DNA of 64,000 nt. It comes from Colwellia sp. 75C3 (GTDB lineage: Bacteria; Pseudomonadota; Gammaproteobacteria; Enterobacterales; Alteromonadaceae). Below are positions 1 to 8,521 of the stretch, piece after piece (the stretch's first letter is position 1; every line of letters begins with the position of its first letter). The translations under genes were made by a program, and so were the position numbers. The notes beneath the pieces were generated by a model. The model was given only the letters and a program-made list of their open reading frames with translations. It ran no database searches and was not told the origin of the DNA. Location of the stretch: the NCBI RefSeq assembly GCF_002836255.1, contig NZ_PJAU01000047.1, positions 1 to 64,000 of the forward strand, in the 5' to 3' direction.

Positions 1-145
1 TACTTAGAGAGTTTACTCTCCAACGTTGAATCAAGCTGATATGAACCACCGCGAAAGTAAAACACCTCACATACTCTTGATATCCCACATAGTGAAATGT
101 CATTTCATTAGATTCATACATTGAATAACTCGAAAGTCATGTATC

Positions 146-177
146 ATGGCTGAATATAACAATGGCTGAATATAACT
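146..177. repeat. 16-bp tandem direct duplication
   Basis: The 15-mer ATGGCTGAATATAAC plus one variable base occurs twice head to tail, at 146-161 and 162-177. It lies directly upstream of the ytoQ start region. No coding role is seen. The rest of 1-204 holds only a 6-bp hairpin (GAGAGT/ACTCTC near 7-20) and nothing else I recognise. Confidence 0.8.
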
Positions 178-204
178 TTGGCTCATTATAATAGAGGCTT
201 AATC

Positions 205-645
205 ATGAAATTAGCAGTATATCTTTCCGGTGAAATTCATACCGATTGGCGTGAAAAAATCATTCAAGGTTGCCAAGAAAGTGACTTAGATATCACTTTT
301 TCTTCGGCGGTTACTCATCATGAAACAAGTGATGGTGCTGGTGATCATCTTGGCGCTGAAACCGAGCAGTTTTGGCGAGATAATAAATCAGCCAAAGTAA
401 ATGCAATGAGAACCAAAACACTTATTGAGCGCTGTGATGTGGCGATTATCCGCTTTGGTGATAAATATAAACAATGGAATGCCGCTTTTGATGCCGGATA
501 TTGTGCAGCACTTAACAAGCCTTATATAACATTACATGGTGAAGCGTTAATTCACCCATTAAAAGAAGTTGATGCAAGTGCGCAAGCTTGGGCTACCTCG
601 GTTGAGCAAGTTATCACCACGTTAAAATATATCAGTAGCAACTAG
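205..645 (+). CDS. ytoQ: YtoQ family protein (nucleoside deoxyribosyltransferase-like fold)
   Basis: This is a 146-residue cytoplasmic protein. The N-terminus MKLAVYLSGEIHTDWR is the family signature (YLxGEIHTxWR), and the length matches Bacillus YtoQ. The fold is related to nucleoside 2-deoxyribosyltransferases, but the substrate and reaction of YtoQ proteins are not established. I chose the ATG at 205 over an in-frame start at 178 because AGAGG (192-196) sits 8 nt upstream and the family begins at the MKL strand. The gene stands alone; a strong hairpin follows at 720-749. Family assignment is fairly sure, function is not. Confidence 0.82.
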   Translation: MKLAVYLSGEIHTDWREKIIQGCQESDLDITFSSAVTHHETSDGAGDHLGAETEQFWRDNKSAKVNAMRTKTLIERCDVAIIRFGDKYKQWNAAFDAGYCAALNKPYITLHGEALIHPLKEVDASAQAWATSVEQVITTLKYISSN

Positions 646-719
646 CTTTAATCAGTAAACTCCTGGTCGCTGCTAACGTGTAGTCGCTAGATAATTACCC
701 ATATTAGTCTCTTTCATTC

Positions 720-749
720 TAGCTGTTTAACTATTAGGTTAAACAGCTA
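720..749. terminator. 12-bp perfect hairpin between ytoQ and the urea transporter
   Basis: TAGCTGTTTAAC (720-731) pairs perfectly with GTTAAACAGCTA (738-749) around a 6-nt loop. No U-tract follows, so it could be a weak terminator for ytoQ or a leader hairpin or operator, 46 nt before the next ATG. Confidence 0.4.
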
Positions 750-795
750 CGTTCATTGTTACCGTTGATCGTAATTTTTTGGTCTATAAATATTC

Positions 796-1713
796 ATGAA
801 TTATCCCTTTGAGCATTTTGCTAAAAGTGCTTTAAACAGTTCAGCTCAAATTATGCTGCAAAAAAATGCGGTTACTGGTCTGTTATTTTTAGTCGGTATT
901 GGCATCAATTCAACTACGATGTTACTCGGATGCGTACTAGCAATATTGTCGAGCTTAGTAACCGCTAAATTACTAAAGTATGACTTAGATTCAGTGGCTA
1001 AAGGTCTGTATGGCTTCAATGCTGCACTGGTTGGTATTGCTGTTTTTTACTTTATACCGCTTAGTTTTACTGCTCTGTTTTTAGTGATTGTCGTTGCTGT
1101 TTCATCGACATTGCTGATGCACTTTATGCTAACTAAAATGCCCGCTATCCCAGCTCTGACTGCGCCATTTATTCTATCAACATGGATGTTAGTGCTGATA
1201 ATTGATTATGCAGGGCTAGTCATTTCAAGCCAAGAAAACCAAGAGAGTGTTGTTGCACCTATTACATTGTCATTTATAACGGCATTGTCTGGTGTTCTTC
1301 GTGGAGTAGGGCAAGTTATGTTGCAAGATAACTGGCTTACAGGTGCTGTGTTTTGTTGTGCATTGCTATGTAATTCTTATCAAGCGGCAGTATGGGCAAT
1401 ATTTTCTTCACTTATTAGTTTTCTTATTGCTATTGGTTTAGATTTTCCTCAAGAGAAAGCAATGATGGGACTTTATGGCTTTAATGGCTGTCTTGTTGCT
1501 ATCGCGCTTATCGATCGCTACCCAAACAAGTACAGTATTACCATTTTTGCTATTTTACTCTCAGTATTGCTTACAAGAGCTTTTGAGATAATAGCACTAC
1601 CCACATTAACTGCGCCTTTTGTTATCACTACTTGGTTTATGATTGGCCTTGTTAAATTAAAGTCAACTTTTGATAAAAAAAGACTAAGCAAAATTGATTT
1701 TAAGCCTGGGTAG
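796..1713 (+). CDS. Urea transporter (UT family)
   Basis: This 305-residue integral membrane protein is predicted to be a channel-type urea carrier. It shows the internal duplication typical of UT proteins. GLYGFNAALVGIA in the first half (about residue 70) is mirrored by GLYGFNGCLVAIA (about residue 225), and LTAPFILSTW (about 130) is mirrored by LTAPFVITTW (about 275). Each half forms half of the pore, and ten hydrophobic helices fit the length. No urease or urea-carboxylase genes are nearby, so the partner pathway must be elsewhere. The ATG at 796 lacks a clear Shine-Dalgarno, but the N-terminus fits the family. Confidence 0.88.
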   Translation: MNYPFEHFAKSALNSSAQIMLQKNAVTGLLFLVGIGINSTTMLLGCVLAILSSLVTAKLLKYDLDSVAKGLYGFNAALVGIAVFYFIPLSFTALFLVIVVAVSSTLLMHFMLTKMPAIPALTAPFILSTWMLVLIIDYAGLVISSQENQESVVAPITLSFITALSGVLRGVGQVMLQDNWLTGAVFCCALLCNSYQAAVWAIFSSLISFLIAIGLDFPQEKAMMGLYGFNGCLVAIALIDRYPNKYSITIFAILLSVLLTRAFEIIALPTLTAPFVITTWFMIGLVKLKSTFDKKRLSKIDFKPG

Positions 1714-1829
1714 TAGCATTCGCTGTCAATAGAGCAAAAATCGATATAAAACAGGCATTGTATCTATTCAAAACGATATTTTTATTAAGTATGGTTTAGT
1801 TATTGTTCAATCAACGTTTTAATTCAATC

Positions 1830-3815
1830 ATGTCGACACGCAGTACTTTACCTCTTTTAAAAACGCTTATTATCGGCTTTATGTTGTTACATAGCTTAAC
1901 GGTATTTTCTCAATCTAGCGTAAATGAAATTGGCGTATATTATCTGATTTCAGCGGATGACCGAAGTGGTCAGGGGGCGAGTGCAACAGAGGCACAATTG
2001 AACCAGGGTATTGATCAGCTTAATCGTGACTTTAAGGCTTTAAATATCAGTTTTGTTTTACGGGATAAAATCTATTTAACCAATAATGATGTCGCGGGCA
2101 TACATGATGGTAAATGGGATACTAACAATGAAGAACAAGTAAGGGAATTCCTTCGTTATGGTTCTTTAAATGTTGTTGTTGCAAATCTTGATGGTAAAAA
2201 TGGTCATGCTTATTGGAATTATGAAGCGACTGATATGATTGAGGTTGAGCCAGAAGATTTAGCAACTTCTACTATATCCCATGAGTTTGGGCATAATTTA
2301 GGATTATTGCATACTTATCAAAGTATTGATGATGGCCCAATCACATTACTTGAAGGAGATGGGGGATGGCAGTATGGTGATAAAGTTATTGATACTGCGG
2401 TAGACCCTGGCGAACGCAGCTACTATAACGATTGTGTCTATTCAGCAAGTACAGTTGATTCAACAGGTAATGCCTACCACCCCGACGGATTTAATATTAT
2501 GGGTAAAGGGCATAATACGTGTCGGAATCGTTTTAGCGCCGGACAAATCAAGCGGATCGAAAGAGTATTACTGAGTGATAAATTCCATTTATTCAATAGC
2601 TTTGCAGCCGCAAAAAATCCGACGTGTCGTGATTTAGCTATTCATACAGCGCAAGGTTTGCAGGAAGGCTTTAATTACAACGAGTCACCACAAAATAATA
2701 GTTGGCGACAAGATAGTTATTTAGATAACTTTAATTGGAAATATTATAACAGTACGAGTACCTCAAGTACCGGAGCGAGTAAACCACAAGAAGGCCATAC
2801 TTTTTTACATATTGATGCATCACATGAATTAATTTCAGCTAATGATAGGGTCAATCTTATTAGCCCTTGTTTCAGGTTTGAAGCGTCTTCAGCAGCAGAA
2901 TTAAGCTTTTATTATTCTATGTATGGCTCAGATACGGGATCATTAAGCGTACAGATTACTCAAGATAATGGGGGAAGTTGGCAAACTCTTTGGCACAAAT
3001 CAGGTCCGCAACATCAAAGTGGTTTGAGTTGGTCACTCGCCACCATATCACTAGGGCAATATAAAGCTTCGCCTTTTCAGTTAAGACTTTCTGGACAGGT
3101 TATTGGTGGAAGTAAAGGTGATATTTCAATAGATAATCTGAGAGTTACCTCTGAGCCGTCAGATATAGATGAGCAAGTTCAGGAGATTAGCTTTACGGAG
3201 CAATTGGATGTTGAACTAGATGTAGCTGTTTATTCTGAAGCGGTTATTATTACTGGCATCAACACTAATATTAAGCTCAGTATTAGTAATGGGGAATACT
3301 CAATTGGTTGCATAGCGGATGCTTATAATACTGATGTGATACAAGTCAGTGAAGGTGATAAGTTATGCTTACGACATAGCAGTGGCAATACTTATCAAAA
3401 ACAGGTTGAAACAATACTGACTCTGGCTCAACAAGAGTTCATTTTTAGTAGTACAACAATGACAGAGCTGCTGGTGCTGCCAGATCCTGTTATTATTCCC
3501 GAACCAGACGTTATTCCCGAGGCAGAAATTACACCAGCCCTTGATCCAGATCCGACACCGGAACTTGCAGCGATACCAGACCTTGTCACTGATCCTGTGG
3601 TGATATCTGATTCAATTACCATGCCGGTATCAAAAGACTCCTCTGATATGACACAAGAACAGCAAACCAGTGCTGGTAGTATGGCAATTACATGGCTTAT
3701 CTTTTTAATGGGAATATTATCGGTACGCAGAAAGCTAACTATACAAGTTATACCAATTCGATTAGTTTGTGTTCTTGTTTTGCATAGAGGAAATAAATTA
3801 GGGGAAGGTGCTTGA
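1830..3815 (+). CDS. Secreted zinc metalloprotease, M43 (pappalysin/cytophagalysin) type, with Pro-rich stalk and C-terminal membrane anchor
   Basis: The protein has about 661 residues. An N-terminal signal peptide (MSTRSTLPLLKTLIIGFMLL then a VFSQ cleavage region) is followed by a catalytic domain with HEFGHNLGLLH (about residues 151-161). This is the HExxHxxGxxH metzincin zinc site; NIMGKGH downstream is the probable Met-turn. A jelly-roll or MAM-like domain spans about 285-450. A stalk rich in Pro, Glu and Asp (about 550-595) precedes AGSM, a hydrophobic stretch and RRK (about 614-635). That resembles a GlyGly-CTERM/rhombosortase tail. About 25 residues follow the RRK; the last of them are encoded by a repeat-element end (from 3750). 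I used the ATG at 1830; a TTG at 1803 in the same frame is possible. Confidence 0.78.
   Translation: MSTRSTLPLLKTLIIGFMLLHSLTVFSQSSVNEIGVYYLISADDRSGQGASATEAQLNQGIDQLNRDFKALNISFVLRDKIYLTNNDVAGIHDGKWDTNNEEQVREFLRYGSLNVVVANLDGKNGHAYWNYEATDMIEVEPEDLATSTISHEFGHNLGLLHTYQSIDDGPITLLEGDGGWQYGDKVIDTAVDPGERSYYNDCVYSASTVDSTGNAYHPDGFNIMGKGHNTCRNRFSAGQIKRIERVLLSDKFHLFNSFAAAKNPTCRDLAIHTAQGLQEGFNYNESPQNNSWRQDSYLDNFNWKYYNSTSTSSTGASKPQEGHTFLHIDASHELISANDRVNLISPCFRFEASSAAELSFYYSMYGSDTGSLSVQITQDNGGSWQTLWHKSGPQHQSGLSWSLATISLGQYKASPFQLRLSGQVIGGSKGDISIDNLRVTSEPSDIDEQVQEISFTEQLDVELDVAVYSEAVIITGINTNIKLSISNGEYSIGCIADAYNTDVIQVSEGDKLCLRHSSGNTYQKQVETILTLAQQEFIFSSTTMTELLVLPDPVIIPEPDVIPEAEITPALDPDPTPELAAIPDLVTDPVVISDSITMPVSKDSSDMTQEQQTSAGSMAITWLIFLMGILSVRRKLTIQVIPIRLVCVLVLHRGNKLGEGA
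3750..3768. repeat. End fragment of the ATACCAA repeat family
   Basis: ATACCAATTCGATTAG matches the terminal sequence of the 265-bp elements at 4842 and 52531. Here it lies inside the 3' end of the metalloprotease reading frame and encodes residues after the RRK cluster. Confidence 0.6.
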
Positions 3816-3926
3816 TTGAGTAATAGCTGACTATTTGTATTGAGAGAACGCTGGTATGGCGTATTTTTACGTACCTAGCGATGAACAATTACGCTAGATA
3901 CGTCGAGAAATATAGATAACATACAG

Positions 3927-4793
3927 TTAGGTTAGATCAACTTGCAGATTATCAATCAAACGTGCTTTACCGCAATGTGCCGCGGCTAAAATAACTAACT
4001 GAGTGTCATCTTCACTTGCAGGTTGCAATGTCTGTGCGTGGCAAACATGCAGATAATCAGTATGTAAACCTGAATCATTTATTGCTTTAGCTGCTTGCTT
4101 AGACAATCCAATAAAATCAATGCTATCGCTCTGAGCAAAACCAATGCTAATTTGTTCAGCCAGCCACTGTAAATTTTGTTGAAGCACAGGTGCGATAGCT
4201 TTTTCTTCAGCAGTTAAATAACCATTACGAGAACTTAAGGCTAAACCACTTTCTTCTCTGGTGGTTGCCACGGGAATAATAGTAATTGGCAGCGACAAGT
4301 CTTCAACCATCGTTTGGATAACTTGTACTTGCTGATAATCTTTTAAGCCAAAACAAGCGACGTCCGGTTGTACTAGATTAAATAGTTTACAAACTACTGT
4401 AGCAACACCGCGAAAGTGACCTGGGCGACTCTCCCCACAATACCCGTCAGAGATGTTTGGTACTTCTACAAAGCTTTGCTTCGCCAACCCTTTTGGGTAA
4501 ATAATGTCAGGTGTTGGTGTGAATAGTAAATCAGTGCCAGCAACGGTTAATTTCTGCTGATCATCAACCATGGTACGTGGATAGTTATCAATATCTTCGT
4601 TTATACCAAACTGCATTGGATTGATAAATATACTGGCAACAATTTTATCGGCATGTTTGTGTGCTTCATCCACTAATGAAATATGACCTGCATGTAAGTT
4701 ACCCATGGTAGGCACAAAAGCAACGGTTAAACCTTGTTGACGCCATGCTTTGACTTGCGCACGTAATTCACTAATTTGACTGACTGTTTTCAT
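3927..4793 (-). CDS. panC: Pantothenate synthetase (pantoate--beta-alanine ligase)
   Basis: PanC joins pantoate and beta-alanine with ATP to make pantothenate in the cytoplasm, the last step before coenzyme A synthesis. The 288 residues match the family length. [10 protein letters not shown] (residues 28-37) carries the HxGH nucleotide-binding motif. FGLKDYQQ and the SSRN segment of the KMSKS-like loop follow. It lies downstream of panB on the same strand. The two genes are separated by 388 bp that contain a 265-bp repeat element, so cotranscription is less certain than in relatives where they abut. Confidence 0.97.
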   Translation of the reverse strand: MKTVSQISELRAQVKAWRQQGLTVAFVPTMGNLHAGHISLVDEAHKHADKIVASIFINPMQFGINEDIDNYPRTMVDDQQKLTVAGTDLLFTPTPDIIYPKGLAKQSFVEVPNISDGYCGESRPGHFRGVATVVCKLFNLVQPDVACFGLKDYQQVQVIQTMVEDLSLPITIIPVATTREESGLALSSRNGYLTAEEKAIAPVLQQNLQWLAEQISIGFAQSDSIDFIGLSKQAAKAINDSGLHTDYLHVCHAQTLQPASEDDTQLVILAAAHCGKARLIDNLQVDLT

Positions 4794-4841
4794 AAATTTA
4801 TTTTGCCGTTATTTTTTATAATTATTTATTATTAGTATCTT

Positions 4842-5106
4842 ATACCAAGTACATTAATTAATTGACCACTTAGCGAGAATTAAAAGACATAGAGGCAAGG
4901 CATTGATTGAAGAGAATGGTTACTCCCTTCTCGAAATTAATAACGCTGCATGTAAGTCTTTTAAACTCGCCCTTTGGGAGTTTATTAGCAAACTAATAAC
5001 GGCATAAAATTAAAGAAATATAGAATAACTATGTTTAAGTAATTTTACTTGTTCTAAGCTCGCTAATATAACTCTAAGCTGATCAATTTATTAGTGTAAT
5101 TGGTAT
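4842..5106 (-). mobile_element. 265-bp MITE-like repeat element, copy A
   Basis: The element is bounded by ATACCAA and TTGGTAT and has imperfect terminal inverted repeats of about 35 bp. It has no reading frame of note. The reverse complement of the element at 52531-52795 aligns along its whole length (both 265 bp) with clear similarity by eye, including CGAAATyAATAACGCTGCAT, AACTCGCCCTT and ATATAGAATAACTATGTTT. It fills most of the gap between panB and panC. No transposase is present, so mobility would depend on enzymes elsewhere. I saw no clear target-site duplication. Confidence 0.8.
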
Positions 5107-5181
5107 TATTAATAGAGCTATATTTTTAGTGTTTTCTGGTAATGCTTTCTGATTGTTTTTTAAGTAATTTACTTGTGTTGA

Positions 5182-5976
5182 TTACTTAAATATATGTTCA
5201 TCGCCAGGGAAATTACCTTGACTCACTTCACTGATATAAAGCTCAACTGCTTTTTTAATATCGCCAGTATCTTTTAAGAAATTACGCGAAAACTTAGGCA
5301 TATAATTACAGGCAATACCTAGGGCATCGTGCATAACTAAAATTTGTCCATCAGTATCTTTACCTGCGCCAATACCAATAGTAGGAATTGTTAGCGCTTT
5401 AGTGATGGCTTCACCTAAAATGGCGGGAATACATTCAAGTACCAATAATTGCGCGCCAGCTGCTTCAAGTGCTTTTGCATCAGCGATCATTTGCTCTGCT
5501 TTATCATCATCACGACCTTGTACTTTAAAACCACCAAAAATATTGACTGATTGTGGTGTTAATCCAAGATGAGCGCAAACGGGAATACCACGTTCAACCA
5601 ATGCAGAAATGGTGTCATTAAGCCAAGCGCCACCTTCCATTTTTACCATGCTAGCACCAGCTTGCATTAGCAGTGCGGCATTTGTTAAAGCTTGCTCTTT
5701 AGTGGCATAGCTCATAAAAGGCATATCAGCGATAATAAGGGTTTCTTCAACGCCACGTTTTACGCAACGTGTATGATAAGCCATATCTTCAATAGTCACG
5801 GGTAAGGTGCTGTCTTGACCCTGTAGTACCATGCCTAAAGAGTCGCCAATCAATATGGCGTGAATACCTGCTTGGTCAAATAGTTTTGCGAAGCTGGCAT
5901 CATAGGCGGTAATGGTTGATATTTTTTCGCCTTGTAATTTCATGTTCAGCAAGCTTGCGGTAGTTATTTTAGCCAT
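5182..5976 (-). CDS. panB: 3-methyl-2-oxobutanoate (ketopantoate) hydroxymethyltransferase
   Basis: PanB transfers a hydroxymethyl group from methylene-tetrahydrofolate to ketoisovalerate, the first committed step of pantothenate synthesis. The 264 residues match the E. coli enzyme. Family motifs are present: [15 protein letters not shown] near the N-terminus, [13 protein letters not shown] with metal-binding Asp, VKMEGG, and TIGIGAG near residue 200. It follows folK on the same strand, the common pcnB-folK-panB-panC order. The folate gene beside a folate-dependent enzyme is part of that conserved cluster. Confidence 0.97.
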   Translation of the reverse strand: MAKITTASLLNMKLQGEKISTITAYDASFAKLFDQAGIHAILIGDSLGMVLQGQDSTLPVTIEDMAYHTRCVKRGVEETLIIADMPFMSYATKEQALTNAALLMQAGASMVKMEGGAWLNDTISALVERGIPVCAHLGLTPQSVNIFGGFKVQGRDDDKAEQMIADAKALEAAGAQLLVLECIPAILGEAITKALTIPTIGIGAGKDTDGQILVMHDALGIACNYMPKFSRNFLKDTGDIKKAVELYISEVSQGNFPGDEHIFK

Positions 5977-6052
5977 GATTTTTCCGAATAGGTTAATTAG
6001 CAGTAGTTCTAATTATTTATTATAGTGTTAAGGGAAATAGTTTTAATATTTA

Positions 6053-6553
6053 TTATTTTAATAGCGATAATTTCACTATGCCATTGCTGTTGATTTCACT
6101 AGCAAGAGAGCTGATAGAGGTACCGTCAGGTAAATGTAAAGTAGGCGCAATCTCTGCTAATGGCAGTAAAACAAATTCTCGAATTTTCATACCGTAGTGA
6201 GGAACCGTTAATCGTTCATTCTCTATCGATTCATTACCGAATAATAGAATATCACAATCGAGAATTCGTGCGCCCCAACGGTTATCTTTTCGTACACGTC
6301 CTGCTGCATTTTCTATTGCTTGTAAGGCGTCTAATAACTCAAGGGCAGGTAAAGTGGTTTCTATGGCTATGACTGCATTGATGTAATCATCTTGGTCTTG
6401 AGGACCCATAGGCTTACTCAAATATAAAGCCGATAATGCAATTACATTACCCGCTTTAATCTGAGAAATTTCGTCAGCAGCCTTACTTATTTGTAATCTA
6501 GGGTTTGATAAGTTACTACCTAACCCTATGTAGGCAATGGTCGTTTTTTGCAT
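6053..6553 (-). CDS. folK: 6-hydroxymethyl-7,8-dihydropterin pyrophosphokinase (HPPK)
   Basis: FolK transfers pyrophosphate from ATP to hydroxymethyl-dihydropterin in folate synthesis. YIGLGSNL lies at the N-terminus. KPMGPQDQDDYINAV is mid-protein, and DNRWGARILDCDILLFG contains the ATP- and metal-binding residues. From the ATG at 6553 the product is 166 residues, the usual size. A GTG at 6586 would extend it by 11 residues and overlap pcnB; the ATG, 10 nt past the pcnB stop, fits the family start better. Translational coupling to pcnB is likely. Confidence 0.95.
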   Translation of the reverse strand: MQKTTIAYIGLGSNLSNPRLQISKAADEISQIKAGNVIALSALYLSKPMGPQDQDDYINAVIAIETTLPALELLDALQAIENAAGRVRKDNRWGARILDCDILLFGNESIENERLTVPHYGMKIREFVLLPLAEIAPTLHLPDGTSISSLASEINSNGIVKLSLLK

Positions 6554-6563
6554 TTTTTTGCCG

Positions 6564-8039
6564 TTATGATTCAGTTGGCTTTGCACTAGGTTTACGACGT
6601 TTTTTTGGATTACGTCGTTTTGAGCCTTGTGGCACGTTTACGCCTTTAATCATTTGAAGCTGGGCATCATTCGACACTTCTTGAAAGTCTGTCCACCACA
6701 GTGCTAATTCTTCTAGTTCAGGTGTGCCTTCTATTTGTGCGCGTAATAATAAGAAGTCATAACCAGCTCTGAACTTAAGGTGCTCTAATGTTTTAAATGC
6801 ACGTTTACCTTCGCGGCGACTTAACTTATCTTGCAGGATCCAAATATCTTTAATGACTGCTTGGAAACGTTTAGGGATCGCAATACTGCGTTGCTGCTCG
6901 GGCATAATTTCATTGAGGGCAGCAAAGAAGATATCTTGTGGCGTTAGTTGAGTAGTCGCCTTAATTTGATGCATATGCTTTTGTAATGGATACCAAAGCA
7001 TGGCGGCAAATAGAAATGCCGGTGTTACGCGTTGGTCATTGTTTATGCGTTTATCAGTGTTTTCCATTGCTAGCATAATAAAATCTAACAAATAGCTTTG
7101 TTCGTCTGATTCATTGTTAAGCGCTTGGTCAACAGCTGGGAAGAAGTAACCAAATAGGTCATAACTACGCAGTTGCTCAAAGTTTGCAACAGCTTTACCT
7201 GCAATGAACATTTTCAAGAACTCTTCAAACAAACGAGCCGCAGGAATATTGGCCATTAATGTTGATAGTTCTTTAATGGGTGCTTTAGTCGCATCACTTA
7301 TTTTCATATCAAGTTTAGTGGCAAAACGAATCGCTCGTAACATACGTACGGGATCTTCGCGGTAGCGCGTTTCAGGATCACCAATCAAACGTATGATTTT
7401 ATCGTTTACATCTTGCACGCCATTGGCAAAATCATACACCTTAAAATCTTTAGATGAATAATATAAAGCATTGATAGTAAAGTCTCGACGCTCAGCGTCT
7501 TCTTCTATGCTGCCGTAGATGTTGTCTCGCAATAACATGCCATCTTCGCTTTGCTTAGAGGTTGTTTTACAGCTTTTCTCTTGCTCGGACGCATTATCAT
7601 GATGGCCTCTGAAAGTGGCTACTTCAATAATTTCACGACCAAAAACAATATGTGCTAATCGAAAGCGTCTTCCAATTAAGCGACAATTACGGAATAAATC
7701 TTTAATTTCATCAGGAGTTGCATTGGTTGCGATATCAAAATCTTTAGGCTCGAAACCTAATAAAATATCACGGACGCCGCCACCAACAAGGTAAGCTTCA
7801 AAACCACCTCTATTTAAACGGTGTAATACTTTAAGTGCATTAGGGCTCATTAATTGGCGCGAGACAGGATGCTGATCACGTGAGAAAACCAATGGGTTAT
7901 CAAAGGATGCAGTAGCAACATTTTTTTTGTTACTGGTGCTTTTCTTAGCGTTTTTTTTAGGGGTCGTTTCAACGATAGTTTTACTCACTTTTTTGGAGAA
8001 AACTCGTTTGCATAAATTAATAACGCTTTTGATAGTCAC
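6564..8039 (-). CDS. pcnB: Poly(A) polymerase I
   Basis: PcnB adds 3' poly(A) tails to RNA and promotes decay. The protein has 491 residues. A Lys-rich N-terminal region (about 1-45) precedes the nucleotidyltransferase head. LVGGGVRD (84-91) and the DFD metal site (100-102) are followed by RRFRLAHIVFG and the tRNA-nucleotidyltransferase-like domain RRDFTINALYY. The C-terminus ends in a basic Arg/Lys tail (GSKRRNPKKRRK), as in E. coli PcnB, where it contributes to RNA binding. The GTG start at 8039 gives the expected basic N-terminus. The gene heads the pcnB-folK-panB-panC group. Confidence 0.95.
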   Translation of the reverse strand: MTIKSVINLCKRVFSKKVSKTIVETTPKKNAKKSTSNKKNVATASFDNPLVFSRDQHPVSRQLMSPNALKVLHRLNRGGFEAYLVGGGVRDILLGFEPKDFDIATNATPDEIKDLFRNCRLIGRRFRLAHIVFGREIIEVATFRGHHDNASEQEKSCKTTSKQSEDGMLLRDNIYGSIEEDAERRDFTINALYYSSKDFKVYDFANGVQDVNDKIIRLIGDPETRYREDPVRMLRAIRFATKLDMKISDATKAPIKELSTLMANIPAARLFEEFLKMFIAGKAVANFEQLRSYDLFGYFFPAVDQALNNESDEQSYLLDFIMLAMENTDKRINNDQRVTPAFLFAAMLWYPLQKHMHQIKATTQLTPQDIFFAALNEIMPEQQRSIAIPKRFQAVIKDIWILQDKLSRREGKRAFKTLEHLKFRAGYDFLLLRAQIEGTPELEELALWWTDFQEVSNDAQLQMIKGVNVPQGSKRRNPKKRRKPSAKPTES

Positions 8040-8186
8040 AGGCCTTTAAGACAGACATAAAATAGTGCCGCAATGATATAACAGTGCAGGGCAAAAGAGA
8101 ATAACAGACGGGATAATTAGCATGAAAAAACAGCAAAAAAGGACAGAGAAAGCACCATGAGAAGCAAAGCTCACTTTTCTTTCTTC

Positions 8187-8498
8187 ATACCCGCTCCATT
8201 TGAAGGTGCTCATTTCAGGAAACCTGAGCGAATCATACTCAAGGCACATTTTTTTGTTAAGGGTATTCAGGATAATGTGCTCCTGCATTTTCTATTAAGT
8301 TACATCCATGTAGCGTCCTTAAAAATAAAGGTAACGACGGGGATGTTTTGCTCAGGCTTCCCCAAAGGGCTGGTTTATAAGCGTTTTATGCTACGTTATT
8401 GATTTCGACAAGGGAACAACCATTCTCTTCAATCAATGCCTTGTCTAAAAGCGTTTATAATTCCAGCTGAATCCAGCATCTTCAAGTGGAACGGGTAT
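8187..8498 (+). mobile_element. 312-bp MITE-like element, copy C, with different ends and a shared internal module
   Basis: The ends are imperfect inverted repeats: ATACCCGCTCCATTTGAAGG at 8187 against ATACCCGTTCCACTTGAAGA on the other strand from 8498. Inside, about 8345-8460 is clearly related to the middle of the 265-bp elements (compare CGTTATTGATTTCGACAAGG here with CGTTATTGATTTCGATAAGG at 52690). The element thus looks composite: ATACCCG-type ends around an ATACCAA-type core. It fills the intergenic region 8040-8521. Short ORFs on both strands here are not credible genes. Confidence 0.7.
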
Positions 8499-8521
8499 TT
8501 ACTAATTTCTCTAGTCTCAAA

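Noticed and set aside
3428-3622. Ser/Gly-rich minus-strand frame within the metalloprotease
   Set aside because: It mirrors the Pro/Asp/Glu-rich stalk codons of the sense frame and has no independent support.
3869-3903. Inverted repeat ACGTACCTAGCG / CGCTAGATACGT as a panC terminator
   Set aside because: The stem is good (11 of 12) but no U-tract follows on either strand; function is unclear.
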